64,000 nucleotides of DNA from JBBQLG01 sp038327655 (GTDB lineage: Bacteria; Bacteroidota; Bacteroidia; Cytophagales; Spirosomataceae), in assembly GCA_038327655.1 (NCBI GenBank), contig JBBQLG010000001.1, positions 90,126-154,125 on the forward strand, written 5' to 3'. The notes below the pieces were generated by a model. The model was not told the origin of the DNA, made no database searches, and worked only from the letters and a program-made list of their open reading frames with translations. The position numbers were made by a program, and so were the translations under genes. Shown one piece after another: positions 17,473-26,788 of this stretch; within the stretch, counting starts at the first letter, position 1, and each line of letters starts with the position of its first letter.

Positions 17473-18446
17473 ACGGTGGTTAATTTTTGGGCTTCGGCCT
17501 CGTAGTTGTGGACAAAATCGGTGGGTGGGTTCGGTCCCCAGAGGTAAAACGAATCCTCGCCGGGGTGGTCGGCTGATGCCCAGTCGTGGTCAACGGGGAT
17601 GTAGTCGATGTCGGACGAGTATTCGCAGTAGCTGCCCCAGGGGTCGCGGACGTAGTGAAAGTAATTCGATCCCAGCACGTGCCGCCCCATGCCCCAGCCG
17701 TCGGAATAGCCTTTGTCGGCCATCTGCATTGCGCCCAGCCCCACGTCGTTCACCGACGACACGTCCCAGCTACAGTGGTGCAGCCCCGGCGCGTTGGATT
17801 TGGCAAAGGCAATCAGATGGTGGTCGCTGCCGTGCAGCCCGTGCAGAAACGCGATTCCGTCGCCCGAATGATCCGACAGCCGCAGGCCGATGGTCTGGTT
17901 ATAAAACCGGATCGCCCGCAGCACGTCGGTGGTGAAAATCAGCAGGTGGGCCATCCGGCGTGGCTGAACCTTGGGCGACAAACGCCGATAGGGCGCACCC
18001 CGGTCCGGGGCCGACACCGAGGCCATGTTGAACGACGATTTTTCGTTCGGCGACGTTTTATCGGCCACCTTCACCTCGATCAGCATCCCGTCGGGATCGC
18101 GGAACCACAGCCCCGCCGAATCGAAGCCTTGCGGTGGATCGAGCAGCCGGACACCCGCGTTTTCGATTCGGGTTTTGAGCGCGGGCATATCTTCCTCGAA
18201 CGCACCGAAGGAAATGTACTGCAATTTTTTGTCCGGCCCTTCGGTCAGGATGCCCCATTTGTGGGTATTGTCGGGGCAGAACAGGCCAAGCTGATTACCG
18301 TTGGCCCGCAGTTCCAGCCCGAACGCGCCGTAGAATCCCTCGGCCTGATTCATGTCGGGAACGGCCAGCCCGAAATGGTCCAGTGAGTGAATCCCCAGTT
18401 CGCCGGGGCGTTTTGGAATGTGCGAAAACTGTTTGATCTGTGTCAT
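17469..18446 (-). CDS. VOC-family extradiol dioxygenase
   Basis: A 325-residue two-domain vicinal-oxygen-chelate protein with the layout of BphC/catechol 2,3-dioxygenases. The likely Fe(II) ligands are all in the C-terminal module: H167 (RRMAHLLIF), H223 or H224 (GLHHCSW) and E275 (GSYCEY). Domain 1 (about 18-128) starts IHSLDHFGLAVPD and has lost this set. The expected reaction is meta-cleavage of a catechol produced by the neighbouring hydroxylase. The C-terminal tail (WGPNPPTDFVHNYE) extends past the second domain. Its stop overlaps the start of the FAD hydroxylase gene by 4 bp. Confidence 0.92.
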   Translation of the reverse strand: MTQIKQFSHIPKRPGELGIHSLDHFGLAVPDMNQAEGFYGAFGLELRANGNQLGLFCPDNTHKWGILTEGPDKKLQYISFGAFEEDMPALKTRIENAGVRLLDPPQGFDSAGLWFRDPDGMLIEVKVADKTSPNEKSSFNMASVSAPDRGAPYRRLSPKVQPRRMAHLLIFTTDVLRAIRFYNQTIGLRLSDHSGDGIAFLHGLHGSDHHLIAFAKSNAPGLHHCSWDVSSVNDVGLGAMQMADKGYSDGWGMGRHVLGSNYFHYVRDPWGSYCEYSSDIDYIPVDHDWASADHPGEDSFYLWGPNPPTDFVHNYEAEAQKLTTV

Positions 18447-18466
18447 TGTCGTTGCTGTTTATGGGG

Positions 18467-20098
18467 TCAATTCACCGTCAGCCAGCTTGCCGGGAAACGG
18501 CCATTGGTGCGAAATTTTTGCAAAAACCGGAACCGTTCCGTGCCGCTTTCGGGCGCGGCTGCCGTGGTTTGGGCAAACCGCATGACGGTTGATTTGTCGG
18601 TTTCGTAGGCGGGCCAGACGGGCAGGCCGGGGCCGTTGGGGTTGCCGGTGCGGGCGAAGTTGACCCAGTAGCTCGTCATCAGCCCGGCCAGTTCGCGGTC
18701 GCGGTCGCCGGGTTTGGCTGCCGGGGCGAAAATCTGCGGACGCAACGTACTGAATACAAACGACATTTCGCTGGTATGCACCGGCACCGGGCAGTAGGCC
18801 GACCGATACACAAACTGGTAGCCATAGACCGGCGATTTACCCGTTCGCCGGTGGAGTTGCAGCCATTCCCAGACCTGTTCGCTGATGACCAGATCACCCG
18901 TCAGGTTTTCCGATGCGGCTTTTGTATCGCCGTCCGGGGCGAGGGCGTAAGCCTGCTGAAAATCAGCCGCTTTTGCTTCGCCGAATTGCTTTCCAGCCGC
19001 CGTTTTCAACTCGTCGGCGGTGGCGTGGGGCAGGGCGCGGGACATAAAAATTGTCCCCTCGGCTCCGTTCCAGCCCGCCAGCAGCGGCACATGGTGTTGA
19101 CGTCCTTTGCGGTAAATCTCAGCCGGACTGTCGGGCAGTACAAACCCGTCGATGCTGGGCGCGAAGGCCGTGGTGCCGGGGTCGGTGCTGGCTTTCCAGA
19201 CCGTCTCGCGGTGAAGCTGGTCGGCGGGGATGTCGCGGAGTTTGGCCAGGCTGCCGCCCGCCAGCCGGTCGGCCAGGGCGCGGCCCCGCGTGTGGGCTTC
19301 GGCGCGGGTGCTGATCGAGCCGTGTTCACTGTCCCAGAACGCCCCACTCTCGCCGATGGCGCGTTGAAACAGCCCTTTCGCCAGCGGGGAGGTCATCAAC
19401 ATCCCCACCGAATGCGCCCCCGCCGACTCGCCGAACAGGGTCACGTTGGCCGGGTCACCGCCAAACCGGACGATGTTGGCCCGCACCCAGCGCAGGGCCG
19501 CAATTTGGTCCTGCAAGCCGAAATTGCCCGACGCGCTGCCCTCTTTATCCAGATCGTCATGGGCCAGAAACCCGAACACGCCCAGCCGGTAGTTCATGCT
19601 AACCACGACCACATTTTTGGCGGCCATGTTCGCCCCGTCGCTGACGGGCATCGCCGAGGAGCCGAACTCGAACCCACCGCCGTGAATCCAGACCATGACG
19701 GGCAGGTTGTCGGTCGTGGTTTTGGCCGGGGTCCAGACGTTCAGCGTCAGGCAGTCTTCGCTTGGTTTCGGGCCTTGCGGGGGTGGTCCCGGCGTGGGAG
19801 CCGCCCAGCAAGGCGCACCAAAATTGGTCGCGTCGCGCACGTCGGGCCAGGGCTGCACCGGCTGAGGTGATTTCCAGCGCAACGCCCCGACCGGCGGAGC
19901 CGCGTAGGGTATTCCCTTGAAAGCCAGCACCGTTGGCACCGCCGAAACCGCCCCGTGCAGCTTGCCGCCCGCAACGGTCACGTCCGCCGTGATTGGTTCG
20001 GGTGCGCCCGAAAGCCTGGACAGGGATTGGCTGGCGATCAAGCCAAAAGTACTGATTGTTAGGACGACCAGGCTGGTTTTTAGAAGTAATTTGTTCAT
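18467..20098 (-). CDS. Exported type B carboxylesterase
   Basis: A 543-residue alpha/beta-hydrolase of the COesterase family with an N-terminal signal peptide (residues 1-25), so it acts in the periplasm or outside. The nucleophile elbow is FGESAGAHS with Ser225, the oxyanion motif is HGGGFEFG, the acid is probably in WNGAEGTIF, and the histidine is in VPVHTSEMSFVF. It lies 20 bp upstream of the dioxygenase gene. In this cluster it most likely splits an aromatic ester before or after TonB-dependent uptake; the ester itself cannot be read from sequence. Confidence 0.9.
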   Translation of the reverse strand: MNKLLLKTSLVVLTISTFGLIASQSLSRLSGAPEPITADVTVAGGKLHGAVSAVPTVLAFKGIPYAAPPVGALRWKSPQPVQPWPDVRDATNFGAPCWAAPTPGPPPQGPKPSEDCLTLNVWTPAKTTTDNLPVMVWIHGGGFEFGSSAMPVSDGANMAAKNVVVVSMNYRLGVFGFLAHDDLDKEGSASGNFGLQDQIAALRWVRANIVRFGGDPANVTLFGESAGAHSVGMLMTSPLAKGLFQRAIGESGAFWDSEHGSISTRAEAHTRGRALADRLAGGSLAKLRDIPADQLHRETVWKASTDPGTTAFAPSIDGFVLPDSPAEIYRKGRQHHVPLLAGWNGAEGTIFMSRALPHATADELKTAAGKQFGEAKAADFQQAYALAPDGDTKAASENLTGDLVISEQVWEWLQLHRRTGKSPVYGYQFVYRSAYCPVPVHTSEMSFVFSTLRPQIFAPAAKPGDRDRELAGLMTSYWVNFARTGNPNGPGLPVWPAYETDKSTVMRFAQTTAAAPESGTERFRFLQKFRTNGRFPASWLTVN

Positions 20099-20132
20099 AC
20101 GTTTGGTTGTCGAAAGGGTGCCGATTAATGCA

Positions 20133-20253
20133 GTAGAGACGCAAAATTTTGCGTCTCCGCGCCCGGATGGTACGCTGTTGCAAACGAGACCAATGGATTA
20201 TACAGACGCTCTGTTACTGACGTACGCGAAGACGCAAAATCTTGCGTCTCTAC
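20133..20253. repeat. 121-bp palindrome-ended element (MITE-like)
   Basis: Ends are inverted copies of GTAGAGACGCAAAATTTTGC-type sequence. The left end contains a perfect 22-bp palindrome (20136-20157) and the right end a 20-bp palindrome (20230-20249). It fills most of the 175-bp gap between the TonB receptor and the esterase, and may shape transcription there. No coding potential. Similar AGACGCAAAATTTTGCGTCT repeats are scattered in Bacteroidota and cyanobacterial genomes. Confidence 0.75.
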
Positions 20254-20273
20254 TTCTACCGCGCTCTAATCAC

Positions 20274-23138
20274 TCAAAACCGATACGTAGCCGTCAGGAA
20301 ATAGGCGCGGGGCTGGGTCACGTTGATGGCAAACGGGGCGTTTGGATTGGCCTCGCGGATGGACGTGGTGAAATCCGATTTGTTGAACACCGACGGAAAA
20401 CCGCCCGGCGCACCCCAGCCCACCACCCCCACCGAATTGGTGGCGTTGTTGATGTTCAGGTTCAGGCTCAGCCGCTTACCAACCGTGTAGCCCGCCCCCA
20501 GATCGACCTGCGAGAAACCCGGCAGGATGAACGCATTGGGCGCGTTGGCGTAGCGGTCGCCGGTGTACTGATACGACAGAAAGGCGTAGAACTTGCCCAC
20601 CGCGTAGGTCGGGGTGATGTTCAGAATCACCTGCGGGGTGTTGTCGGCTTTGTTGCCCGAATAGTCCACGAACGAGTCGTCGGCGCGGAAAGAAGTCGGC
20701 CCGGCGGTCGCGCTTTTGTATTGCAGCAGCTTCGAGGTCTGGAACGTGGCTACCCCCCGGATGCTGAAATTCTTCGATACATTTCCCGTCGCTTCCAGTT
20801 CGATCCCCTGCGTTTCGGTGCTGTTGAAAAATGGCTGGAGGTTATACAGCGTACCGGTATTGTCGAGAGCGGTGAAGGCTTGCAAAATGTTGCTCAGCTT
20901 GCTGTAAAACGGCGTAACGGCCAGGTTCAGCTTGCTCGACTGGTATTTGTAGCCCACCTCGATCTGGGTAATCGACTGCACGGCGGGGTCCAGCAAATCA
21001 GCCTTACCGGGTGCATCGATGGTTTGAAACAGGTTGAACTCCGGGGCTTTTTTACCTTCCGAATACCGCCCATAGACCGACTGGTTGTTGCTGATGAGGT
21101 AGTTCAATGCGCCCGAATACGACAGGGTGTTGGTCTTGAACTGGTAGTCATACGCCACCGGATTTTTGTAGTAGCCCCGGTCGTAGGTCGTCAGCGGGTT
21201 TTTGTCCAGGCCCCCGTCTTTTCCGTCGTTGGCGGTACGGACGTAGTTGGTGCCTTTGGACGTGGTACGCTCGTAGCGCAGGCCCCAGTCGAAGGTCAGT
21301 TTGTCGGTCAGGTTCCAGGTGTGGGCAAAAAACGGCGCGAACGTCTGCTTGTTGAACGCGTAGTCCACCGCGCCGAACGCTCCGCCGGTCAGCACAAAAC
21401 CTTCGGGACTGGTGATCTGCTGGGTAGCCCCGCCCGCCAGTGCGTTCACAAACGAAATGTCGAGCATCCGGGGGTGTTGTTCGAGCGTGGTATAGGCCAG
21501 CCCGCTGGTGCCGATGGCATACCGGCCCACATTGGAACTGCCGATGAACGCGCCGAGGTTAAAACTCATCTTGTCGGCGCGGGCGGTCAGCACAAACTGG
21601 TCGAGGAGTTCGGTGATGTGCGGATGCGCCCGCGTGGCGTTCTGGAACAGCAGCCCGTTTTTGAGAATATCCTGACCGGGCAGGTTGTTGCTCAGCACTT
21701 TCCACGACGGCGGGCCGGTCTGTGACACAGCGGCCTGCACCGTAGCCAGCGTTTGTTTGGTCAGCAGATCGCGGTAGGTGATTACGCCCAGGCCGAGCAG
21801 CCCGGCAGTGACGTTGGAAACCAGGTCGGTCAGGGTGATCGGGTTGGTGGCCGCCGTGTTGTTCGAGTCGAAGTCTTTGTCAGAATACCGGACGTTGTTC
21901 GAGAACGAAATCCGGTCGCTGAACGAATGCCGCCAGTTGATGCCGACCGACGTTTCCCGCGCCCGCGCCAGGTCTTTGGGCGAAAACGATTTGGCTGTCC
22001 CATCCGGCAGTTGGTAGTTAGACAGACCGGCGGTGGCGGGCAGGGCAAACGAGTCGGTATTTTTCAGACCGGCAGCTAACTGGGGATTGCCGAAATCCTG
22101 CCCGATCAGGGCCACCGGCGAGGCATTGTGGTCGTCTAAGTATTTGCCGAATACCGTAACCGAGCCGTTTTTATACTTTTTCTCGACGTTGGCTTTGATC
22201 TGCCCGCCGTAGTTCATCGGGTAACCCATGTAGAACGGTCCGTTGGCGGTGCGGTAAAATCCACCCACGTTATACGACCAGCCGTTACCACCGATTGGCC
22301 CGCCAACATTCACATCGACGCGGTAGAACGGGTTCTGACCGTTGCCTTCCAGCCCGTATTTGGCCCGGACTTCTCCGCCGAAGGTCGCACCGCCCGTTTT
22401 GGAGAGGTAGTTGAAAATCCCGCCCGGCGCGTTGGCCCCGGTGATGGCCGCCGTACCGCCCCGCACCGCTTCCAAGCGTTTGGTGGTGGCATCACTGCGG
22501 AAAAAATAATCGGGCGAGTAGCCGCTGAAATTCAGGTTGGTCAGCGGCAGCCCGTCTTCCTGCAACGAGACGTAGTACAGGCCCGACAGTTCGTAGGTGA
22601 AGTTGGGCCGGTTGGCAATCCCGCGCGTCGAAATCTGGGTCCGCACTTCGCCGAGCGAACTGTTGACGTAAACGCCGGGTACGTTCTTGAGCAAATCCAG
22701 CCCGTTGGTGTACGACAGCCGGTCGATCTGTTTTGTGTCTAAGGTCGTGATCGAGACTGAAGCCCCGATTTTCTTGCGCTCATCGAACACGCCCGTCACC
22801 ATCACCTCGCTCAAACTGGTTGATTCTTCGGTTAGAGAAAGGAGGATATTCTCGCTGCCGGGGACGCTGACCGGCACCTCCCGCCTGATGTAACCGATGT
22901 AGGAAACCACTAATGTGTAGTTGCCGGACGGCACATTCTCGATTTGAAACGAACCGTCGGGGCCGGTAGTGCCACCCAGCCGTGAGCCTTTGAGCAGCAC
23001 ACTGGCTCCGGCCAGCGGCTGGTCAAAGGCGGTGGTGATCCGACCGGAAACCCGGTTGTTCTGGGCGACCGAAACAGCCGCAAGTGAGAGCAGCAACGCG
23101 ATGGTTAACAGCCCTTTTTTGTAAAGTTGACGCAACAT
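20274..23138 (-). CDS. TonB-dependent receptor of the aromatic cluster
   Basis: A 954-residue outer-membrane receptor. The start at 23138 gives a normal signal peptide (MLRQLYKKGLLTIALLLSLA...VAQ); a longer frame to 23183 would overlap the upstream gene. Domains in order: carboxypeptidase-like beta-sandwich (RVSGRITTAFDQPLAGASVL, about 28-110), plug (MVTGVFDERKKIGASVSITT to about 265) and a 22-strand barrel ending in the aromatic residue of TATYRF. It resembles siderophore/Fe-type receptors more than SusC, and no SusD gene is adjacent. Its place between the hydroxylase and esterase genes implies uptake of the aromatic substrate. Confidence 0.92.
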   Translation of the reverse strand: MLRQLYKKGLLTIALLLSLAAVSVAQNNRVSGRITTAFDQPLAGASVLLKGSRLGGTTGPDGSFQIENVPSGNYTLVVSYIGYIRREVPVSVPGSENILLSLTEESTSLSEVMVTGVFDERKKIGASVSITTLDTKQIDRLSYTNGLDLLKNVPGVYVNSSLGEVRTQISTRGIANRPNFTYELSGLYYVSLQEDGLPLTNLNFSGYSPDYFFRSDATTKRLEAVRGGTAAITGANAPGGIFNYLSKTGGATFGGEVRAKYGLEGNGQNPFYRVDVNVGGPIGGNGWSYNVGGFYRTANGPFYMGYPMNYGGQIKANVEKKYKNGSVTVFGKYLDDHNASPVALIGQDFGNPQLAAGLKNTDSFALPATAGLSNYQLPDGTAKSFSPKDLARARETSVGINWRHSFSDRISFSNNVRYSDKDFDSNNTAATNPITLTDLVSNVTAGLLGLGVITYRDLLTKQTLATVQAAVSQTGPPSWKVLSNNLPGQDILKNGLLFQNATRAHPHITELLDQFVLTARADKMSFNLGAFIGSSNVGRYAIGTSGLAYTTLEQHPRMLDISFVNALAGGATQQITSPEGFVLTGGAFGAVDYAFNKQTFAPFFAHTWNLTDKLTFDWGLRYERTTSKGTNYVRTANDGKDGGLDKNPLTTYDRGYYKNPVAYDYQFKTNTLSYSGALNYLISNNQSVYGRYSEGKKAPEFNLFQTIDAPGKADLLDPAVQSITQIEVGYKYQSSKLNLAVTPFYSKLSNILQAFTALDNTGTLYNLQPFFNSTETQGIELEATGNVSKNFSIRGVATFQTSKLLQYKSATAGPTSFRADDSFVDYSGNKADNTPQVILNITPTYAVGKFYAFLSYQYTGDRYANAPNAFILPGFSQVDLGAGYTVGKRLSLNLNINNATNSVGVVGWGAPGGFPSVFNKSDFTTSIREANPNAPFAINVTQPRAYFLTATYRF

Positions 23139-23169
23139 AATGGGGTCAAAAAGTTTAAGGATTAAGTAG

Positions 23170-24771
23170 TTACAAGTGGGCATACGATGGTACCGGACTC
23201 CTGTTCCGGTCAGGCGGACGCAGCGACAGCCGGGCCGCCAATTGCCCGATCAGACCAGCCGCCGATACCGCATCGACCGCGCCCCCAAAGAGGTAAAAAT
23301 CAGGCCGGATCAGCATCGCAGCGATCCCGTGCCGGGCAAAAAATGGGGCGAACTTGCCGTCGAGATCAGTCACGACGCGGGCATCACCGGCCTCGCCCGA
23401 CAGTGCAATGCCGGTGATCCCAACCTCATCTACCACCGTCCGGGTGGCCGAATCCAGGGCATCGAGCAGGGCCGTGTCGGCGGCAATCAGCACGAAGCCC
23501 CCCGTGCCGACGAGTTCATCAAAACGCCCCGTGCGCCCCTGCCGACCGGCCCGAACATGGGGCGAGAGCAGCCCCGCAGCCGGAGCCGACGGGTCAATCA
23601 GCCCGGCAGTCAGGCTCGGAAACGGGGGTGGTGGGGGTGCCTGCCCGTCCAGAAACATCCGGTCGCGTTCTGCCGCTTTAACCGGGTCGGGCTGGCAGAT
23701 CAACCGTCCCAAAAACATCGACAGATCAATGATGTCCGATACGTGGGGGGCGCGTTCGGTCTGGTAGGTGTCGAGCAGGGCGGCATCGGCCCGGCCATCG
23801 AGGATCAGGCTCAGTTTCCAGGCCAGATTCACGTCATCGCGCAGGCCCGAACACATCCCCTGCCCCATAAACGGCGGCATGACATGGGCCGCATCACCCG
23901 CAATCAGCAGCCGCCCATCGCGCCAGCGGTCGGCCAGCAGCGACCGGAACGTGTAAACTTTATGGCGAACAATCGTGGCCTGCTCCGGCGACACCCAGGG
24001 GGCCAGCAGTTCCCAGGCGCGGGTCTCGGTTTCCATGTCAGCCACGGTTTCGCCCGGCAGCCGCATAAACTCCCAGCGTCGGAAATACCGCCCGTCCCGA
24101 ATCCCGGCGGGGACGATGGTGGTAGGCCGGGCGGGGTTGCACCACTGCGCTGCGGGCGGAATGTCGAGCGTCACGCCGTCGTGGGGCAGGATGTCAATCA
24201 CCAACCAATCGGCGGCAAAGCCCCGGTCTTCCTGCCCGCCCCCGATGGCCCGGCGCACTAAACTGTTGGCCCCGTCGCAGCCGATCAGATACTGCCCCCG
24301 CACGGTTCGGGAAGCCCCGGTAGCGCGTTCGGTTACTGTCAGTTCGGCGTAATCGTCGGTTTGCGAGACGCTTTTGGCTTCCCAGCCTAAGTTCAAATCA
24401 ACCGTGGGCAGGGTGCGAACCTGCGTGTCGAACATGGCTTCCAGCGTCGGCTGATGCACGAAATTGACCTCCGTGCCGCCCGAAATGGACTCCGCCGACC
24501 AGTCGATGCCGAGCAGTTCCTGCCAGTCGGCACTGAACCAGCGGTAGGGCGGAGCGGGGTGCGAGACGGTCGCCAGTTCGTCGCCCATGCCGATGGCCGA
24601 CAGCACCCGGTAAATTTCGTGGTCAATACAAACGGCGCGGGGCAGGTTGTAGCGTTCGGTCCACCGCTCAAACACGGCCACGCTGCGCCCCTGCCGCCCC
24701 AGCAACACGGCCAGCACTTCGGCTACCGGCCCATAGCCGATCAAGATAACATCGTAACTATCTGGTTGCAT
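23170..24771 (-). CDS. MhpA-like FAD hydroxylase, copy 2
   Basis: A 533-residue group A flavoprotein monooxygenase close to 3-(3-hydroxyphenyl)propionate hydroxylase. The ATG at 24771 is preferred over a GTG four codons upstream. Motifs: IGYGPVAEVLA near the N-terminus, YLIGCDGANSLVRR (DG), and GRLLIAGDAAHVMPPFMGQG with the following GMCSGLRDDVNLAWKL, which is the MhpA signature. The two hydroxylases are only distantly alike, so they probably act at different steps or on different ring positions. It lies 31 bp upstream of the TonB receptor and 46 bp downstream of the FAH-family gene. Confidence 0.92.
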   Translation of the reverse strand: MQPDSYDVILIGYGPVAEVLAVLLGRQGRSVAVFERWTERYNLPRAVCIDHEIYRVLSAIGMGDELATVSHPAPPYRWFSADWQELLGIDWSAESISGGTEVNFVHQPTLEAMFDTQVRTLPTVDLNLGWEAKSVSQTDDYAELTVTERATGASRTVRGQYLIGCDGANSLVRRAIGGGQEDRGFAADWLVIDILPHDGVTLDIPPAAQWCNPARPTTIVPAGIRDGRYFRRWEFMRLPGETVADMETETRAWELLAPWVSPEQATIVRHKVYTFRSLLADRWRDGRLLIAGDAAHVMPPFMGQGMCSGLRDDVNLAWKLSLILDGRADAALLDTYQTERAPHVSDIIDLSMFLGRLICQPDPVKAAERDRMFLDGQAPPPPPFPSLTAGLIDPSAPAAGLLSPHVRAGRQGRTGRFDELVGTGGFVLIAADTALLDALDSATRTVVDEVGITGIALSGEAGDARVVTDLDGKFAPFFARHGIAAMLIRPDFYLFGGAVDAVSAAGLIGQLAARLSLRPPDRNRSPVPSYAHL

Positions 24772-24817
24772 GGCGATTGGCACAGGTTGTCGGGATGGGT
24801 TCGGAATAAATCAGCCG

Positions 24818-25714
24818 TCAGGCCATAGCCAGCAGAACAGGTTCGGCCACTTCGTTGACCACCGGGTTGCTCAGAATTCCTACCCCCTCGATCTCGACTT
24901 CGCACACGTCGCCGGCCTGCATATACAGGGGTGGCTTGCGGGCTAAGCCCACGCCCGACGGGGTTCCCATCACCAGCATATCGCCGGGCAGCAGGGCGAA
25001 GGCCGCGCTCATCAACGAGACGGTCTCGGCCACCCCGAAAATCATGTCGGTCGTGTTGGCGTGTTGCAGCACCCGCCCGTTGAGCCGGGTCTCGATGGTC
25101 AGTCCGGCGGCTCCGGCGGGCAGTTCGTCGGCGGTGACGAAGGCGGGGCCGAAGCCGCCCGTACCATCGAAATTTTTGCCCACCGTCCACTGATGGCTTT
25201 TGAACTGGTAATCGCGCACCGAAGCATCGTTGAAAATCGAATACCCGGCCACGTGATCCAGTGCGTCTTCGAGCGAGATATGCCGCCCGGCCTTCCCGAT
25301 GACCGCCACCAATTCGCCCTCATAATCGAACTGCTCCGAGACCACGGGCCGCATCAACGGTTGCCCGTGACCCACCAGCGACGAGGCAAAGCGGGTGAAA
25401 ATGACCGGGTACGGGGCTTTCTCGGCAAACCCGCTTTCGTTGGCGTGGTCGGTGTAGTTCAGGCCGAGACAGATGATTTTGCCCGGATTGGTCAGGGGCG
25501 GCAAAAACGTGACCGCATCCGGGTCGAGCCGGGCCGCTGCCGGGGCATTTGCCATGGCCCGGCTGATTCGCGGATACAGGCCGGAACCGGCTTCCAGCAG
25601 AGCCTGTAACGTGGTGGGCAGGGACGGATCGGCCAGCGACAGGTCGATTAATTCGGAGCCGTGATAAACAGCCAGTACGGGCTTGTGCGCGGTGGCGACG
25701 GTGGCAAAACGCAT
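24818..25714 (-). CDS. Fumarylacetoacetate hydrolase-family protein
   Basis: A 298-residue FAH-superfamily enzyme with an N-terminal cap (about 1-75) and the catalytic FAH domain. Metal ligands are E132 and E134 (FDYEGELV) and D163 (FNDASVRD); other conserved stretches are GKNFDGTGGFGPAFV and MGTPSGVG. The family hydrolyses or hydrates ring-cleavage products (fumarylpyruvate, acylpyruvates, 2-oxopent-4-enoates). In a meta-cleavage scheme it would act after the dioxygenase. It appears to be the first gene of the transcript starting at the promoter at 25742-25781. Confidence 0.9.
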   Translation of the reverse strand: MRFATVATAHKPVLAVYHGSELIDLSLADPSLPTTLQALLEAGSGLYPRISRAMANAPAAARLDPDAVTFLPPLTNPGKIICLGLNYTDHANESGFAEKAPYPVIFTRFASSLVGHGQPLMRPVVSEQFDYEGELVAVIGKAGRHISLEDALDHVAGYSIFNDASVRDYQFKSHQWTVGKNFDGTGGFGPAFVTADELPAGAAGLTIETRLNGRVLQHANTTDMIFGVAETVSLMSAAFALLPGDMLVMGTPSGVGLARKPPLYMQAGDVCEVEIEGVGILSNPVVNEVAEPVLLAMA

Positions 25715-25741
25715 ACGAATTGACTGATTAAATGAAAATGA

Positions 25742-25781
25742 TTAACCAGTCAAAGTTACCGATGCTGAAAGCACAAGCCAA
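25742..25781 (-). promoter_or_regulatory. Promoter with operator-like repeat before the FAH gene
   Basis: The minus strand has TTG (25779-25781), exactly 20 bp, then TAACTTTG (25751-25758), a full -33/-7 match. Just downstream, across the expected start site, lies an inverted repeat GACTGATTAA (25722-25731) and TTAACCAGTC (25742-25751) with one mismatch. This suggests a regulated second start for the catabolic genes, possibly controlled by the AraC protein encoded next to it. Confidence 0.65.
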
Positions 25782-25848
25782 TGGACGAAAGCCGGGGATA
25801 TATGGACAAATCCGAACTGGCCGGACCGACGGGCCGCATGGCCGTTTT

Positions 25849-26787
25849 TTATTGCCGGTAGCCCAATTTTTTGAACTCAGACGGCGACAGGTTCACATAC
25901 TTTTTGAACAGCCGCCAGAAGTACGATACGTCGTCATAGTTCAGGGCGCGGGCTACTTCTGTAACGGTGTCCTCGCTGAACAGAAACCGGCGTTTGGCCT
26001 CCAGCACGATCCGGTCGCGGATGATCTGCCCCGCCGTGCGGCCCATCGTCCGTTTGACGAGTTTGTTGAGGTAATCCGGGGTGATGTGCATCAGGTCGGC
26101 ATAGTCGCTGACCTGCTTTTTGGTGATGAAATGCTGCTCGACGAGGGCCACAAACCGGGCCGGAAAAATGCTACTGGCCTGATCGTGCCGGGCGGCCTGA
26201 ACCAAGCCGGCTTCGCGCTGCATTTCGAGCAGAATGATGTGCAGGTAATGACGCATCAGTTCGTTTTTTTCGGGGCTGACGTGCGTGAACTCCGTCTCGA
26301 TGTTGGCAAACAGTCCCTGAATCCGCTCGAAAATGGGAGCAAGTTGTACCGCCACAAACGGCCCGCCGAGTAGCCCCTGCAACAGCGAAGCCTCGTGCTG
26401 ATCGGGACCGGCCAGCAGAAAATCGGGCGAAAAATGCACGACAAACCCGTCTAATTGCCGCGAGAACATAGACCCGTGAACCAGCCCCAGCGGAATCAGG
26501 TACAGCATCCCCCGGTCGAGGGTGTAGGTGACGGTATCGACCGTGATTTCGGTAATCCCCGCCGAGAGCCACACCAACTGATGCAACTGGGCGTGGCGGT
26601 GCGGCACGTGTTTGTAATTGGCCTGCTGCCCCACCATCGGAATCCGGGCGAGGTTAAAAAACAGGTTCGCCCCGGCCAGTTCCTCCGCGCCATACAACCG
26701 GAAATTAGGAATTTCCAATTTTATGATCTCTGATCTGCCGATGTCCGGTTTTGTACGCTCCGATTTGCCGATCCGGGGGTTTTTCAT
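25849..26787 (-). CDS. AraC-family transcriptional regulator
   Basis: A 312-residue regulator. The N-terminal cupin-like sensing domain (about 45-165) contains HVPHRHAQLHQLVWLSAG, and the C-terminal ~100 residues hold the two AraC helix-turn-helices (VSDYADLMHITPDYLNKLVK and TVTEVARALNYDDVSYFWRL). The start lies 1 bp after the scoB-like stop; the first ~25 residues look unstructured and a later start is possible. Being inside the aromatic cluster, it is the obvious activator responding to the substrate or an intermediate. Confidence 0.88.
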   Translation of the reverse strand: MKNPRIGKSERTKPDIGRSEIIKLEIPNFRLYGAEELAGANLFFNLARIPMVGQQANYKHVPHRHAQLHQLVWLSAGITEITVDTVTYTLDRGMLYLIPLGLVHGSMFSRQLDGFVVHFSPDFLLAGPDQHEASLLQGLLGGPFVAVQLAPIFERIQGLFANIETEFTHVSPEKNELMRHYLHIILLEMQREAGLVQAARHDQASSIFPARFVALVEQHFITKKQVSDYADLMHITPDYLNKLVKRTMGRTAGQIIRDRIVLEAKRRFLFSEDTVTEVARALNYDDVSYFWRLFKKYVNLSPSEFKKLGYRQ

Positions 26788-26788
26788 G

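Noticed and set aside
20274..23138. SusC/SusD polysaccharide utilisation locus
   Set aside because: No SusD gene or glycoside hydrolase nearby; the receptor is not of the SusC type and lies among aromatic catabolic genes.
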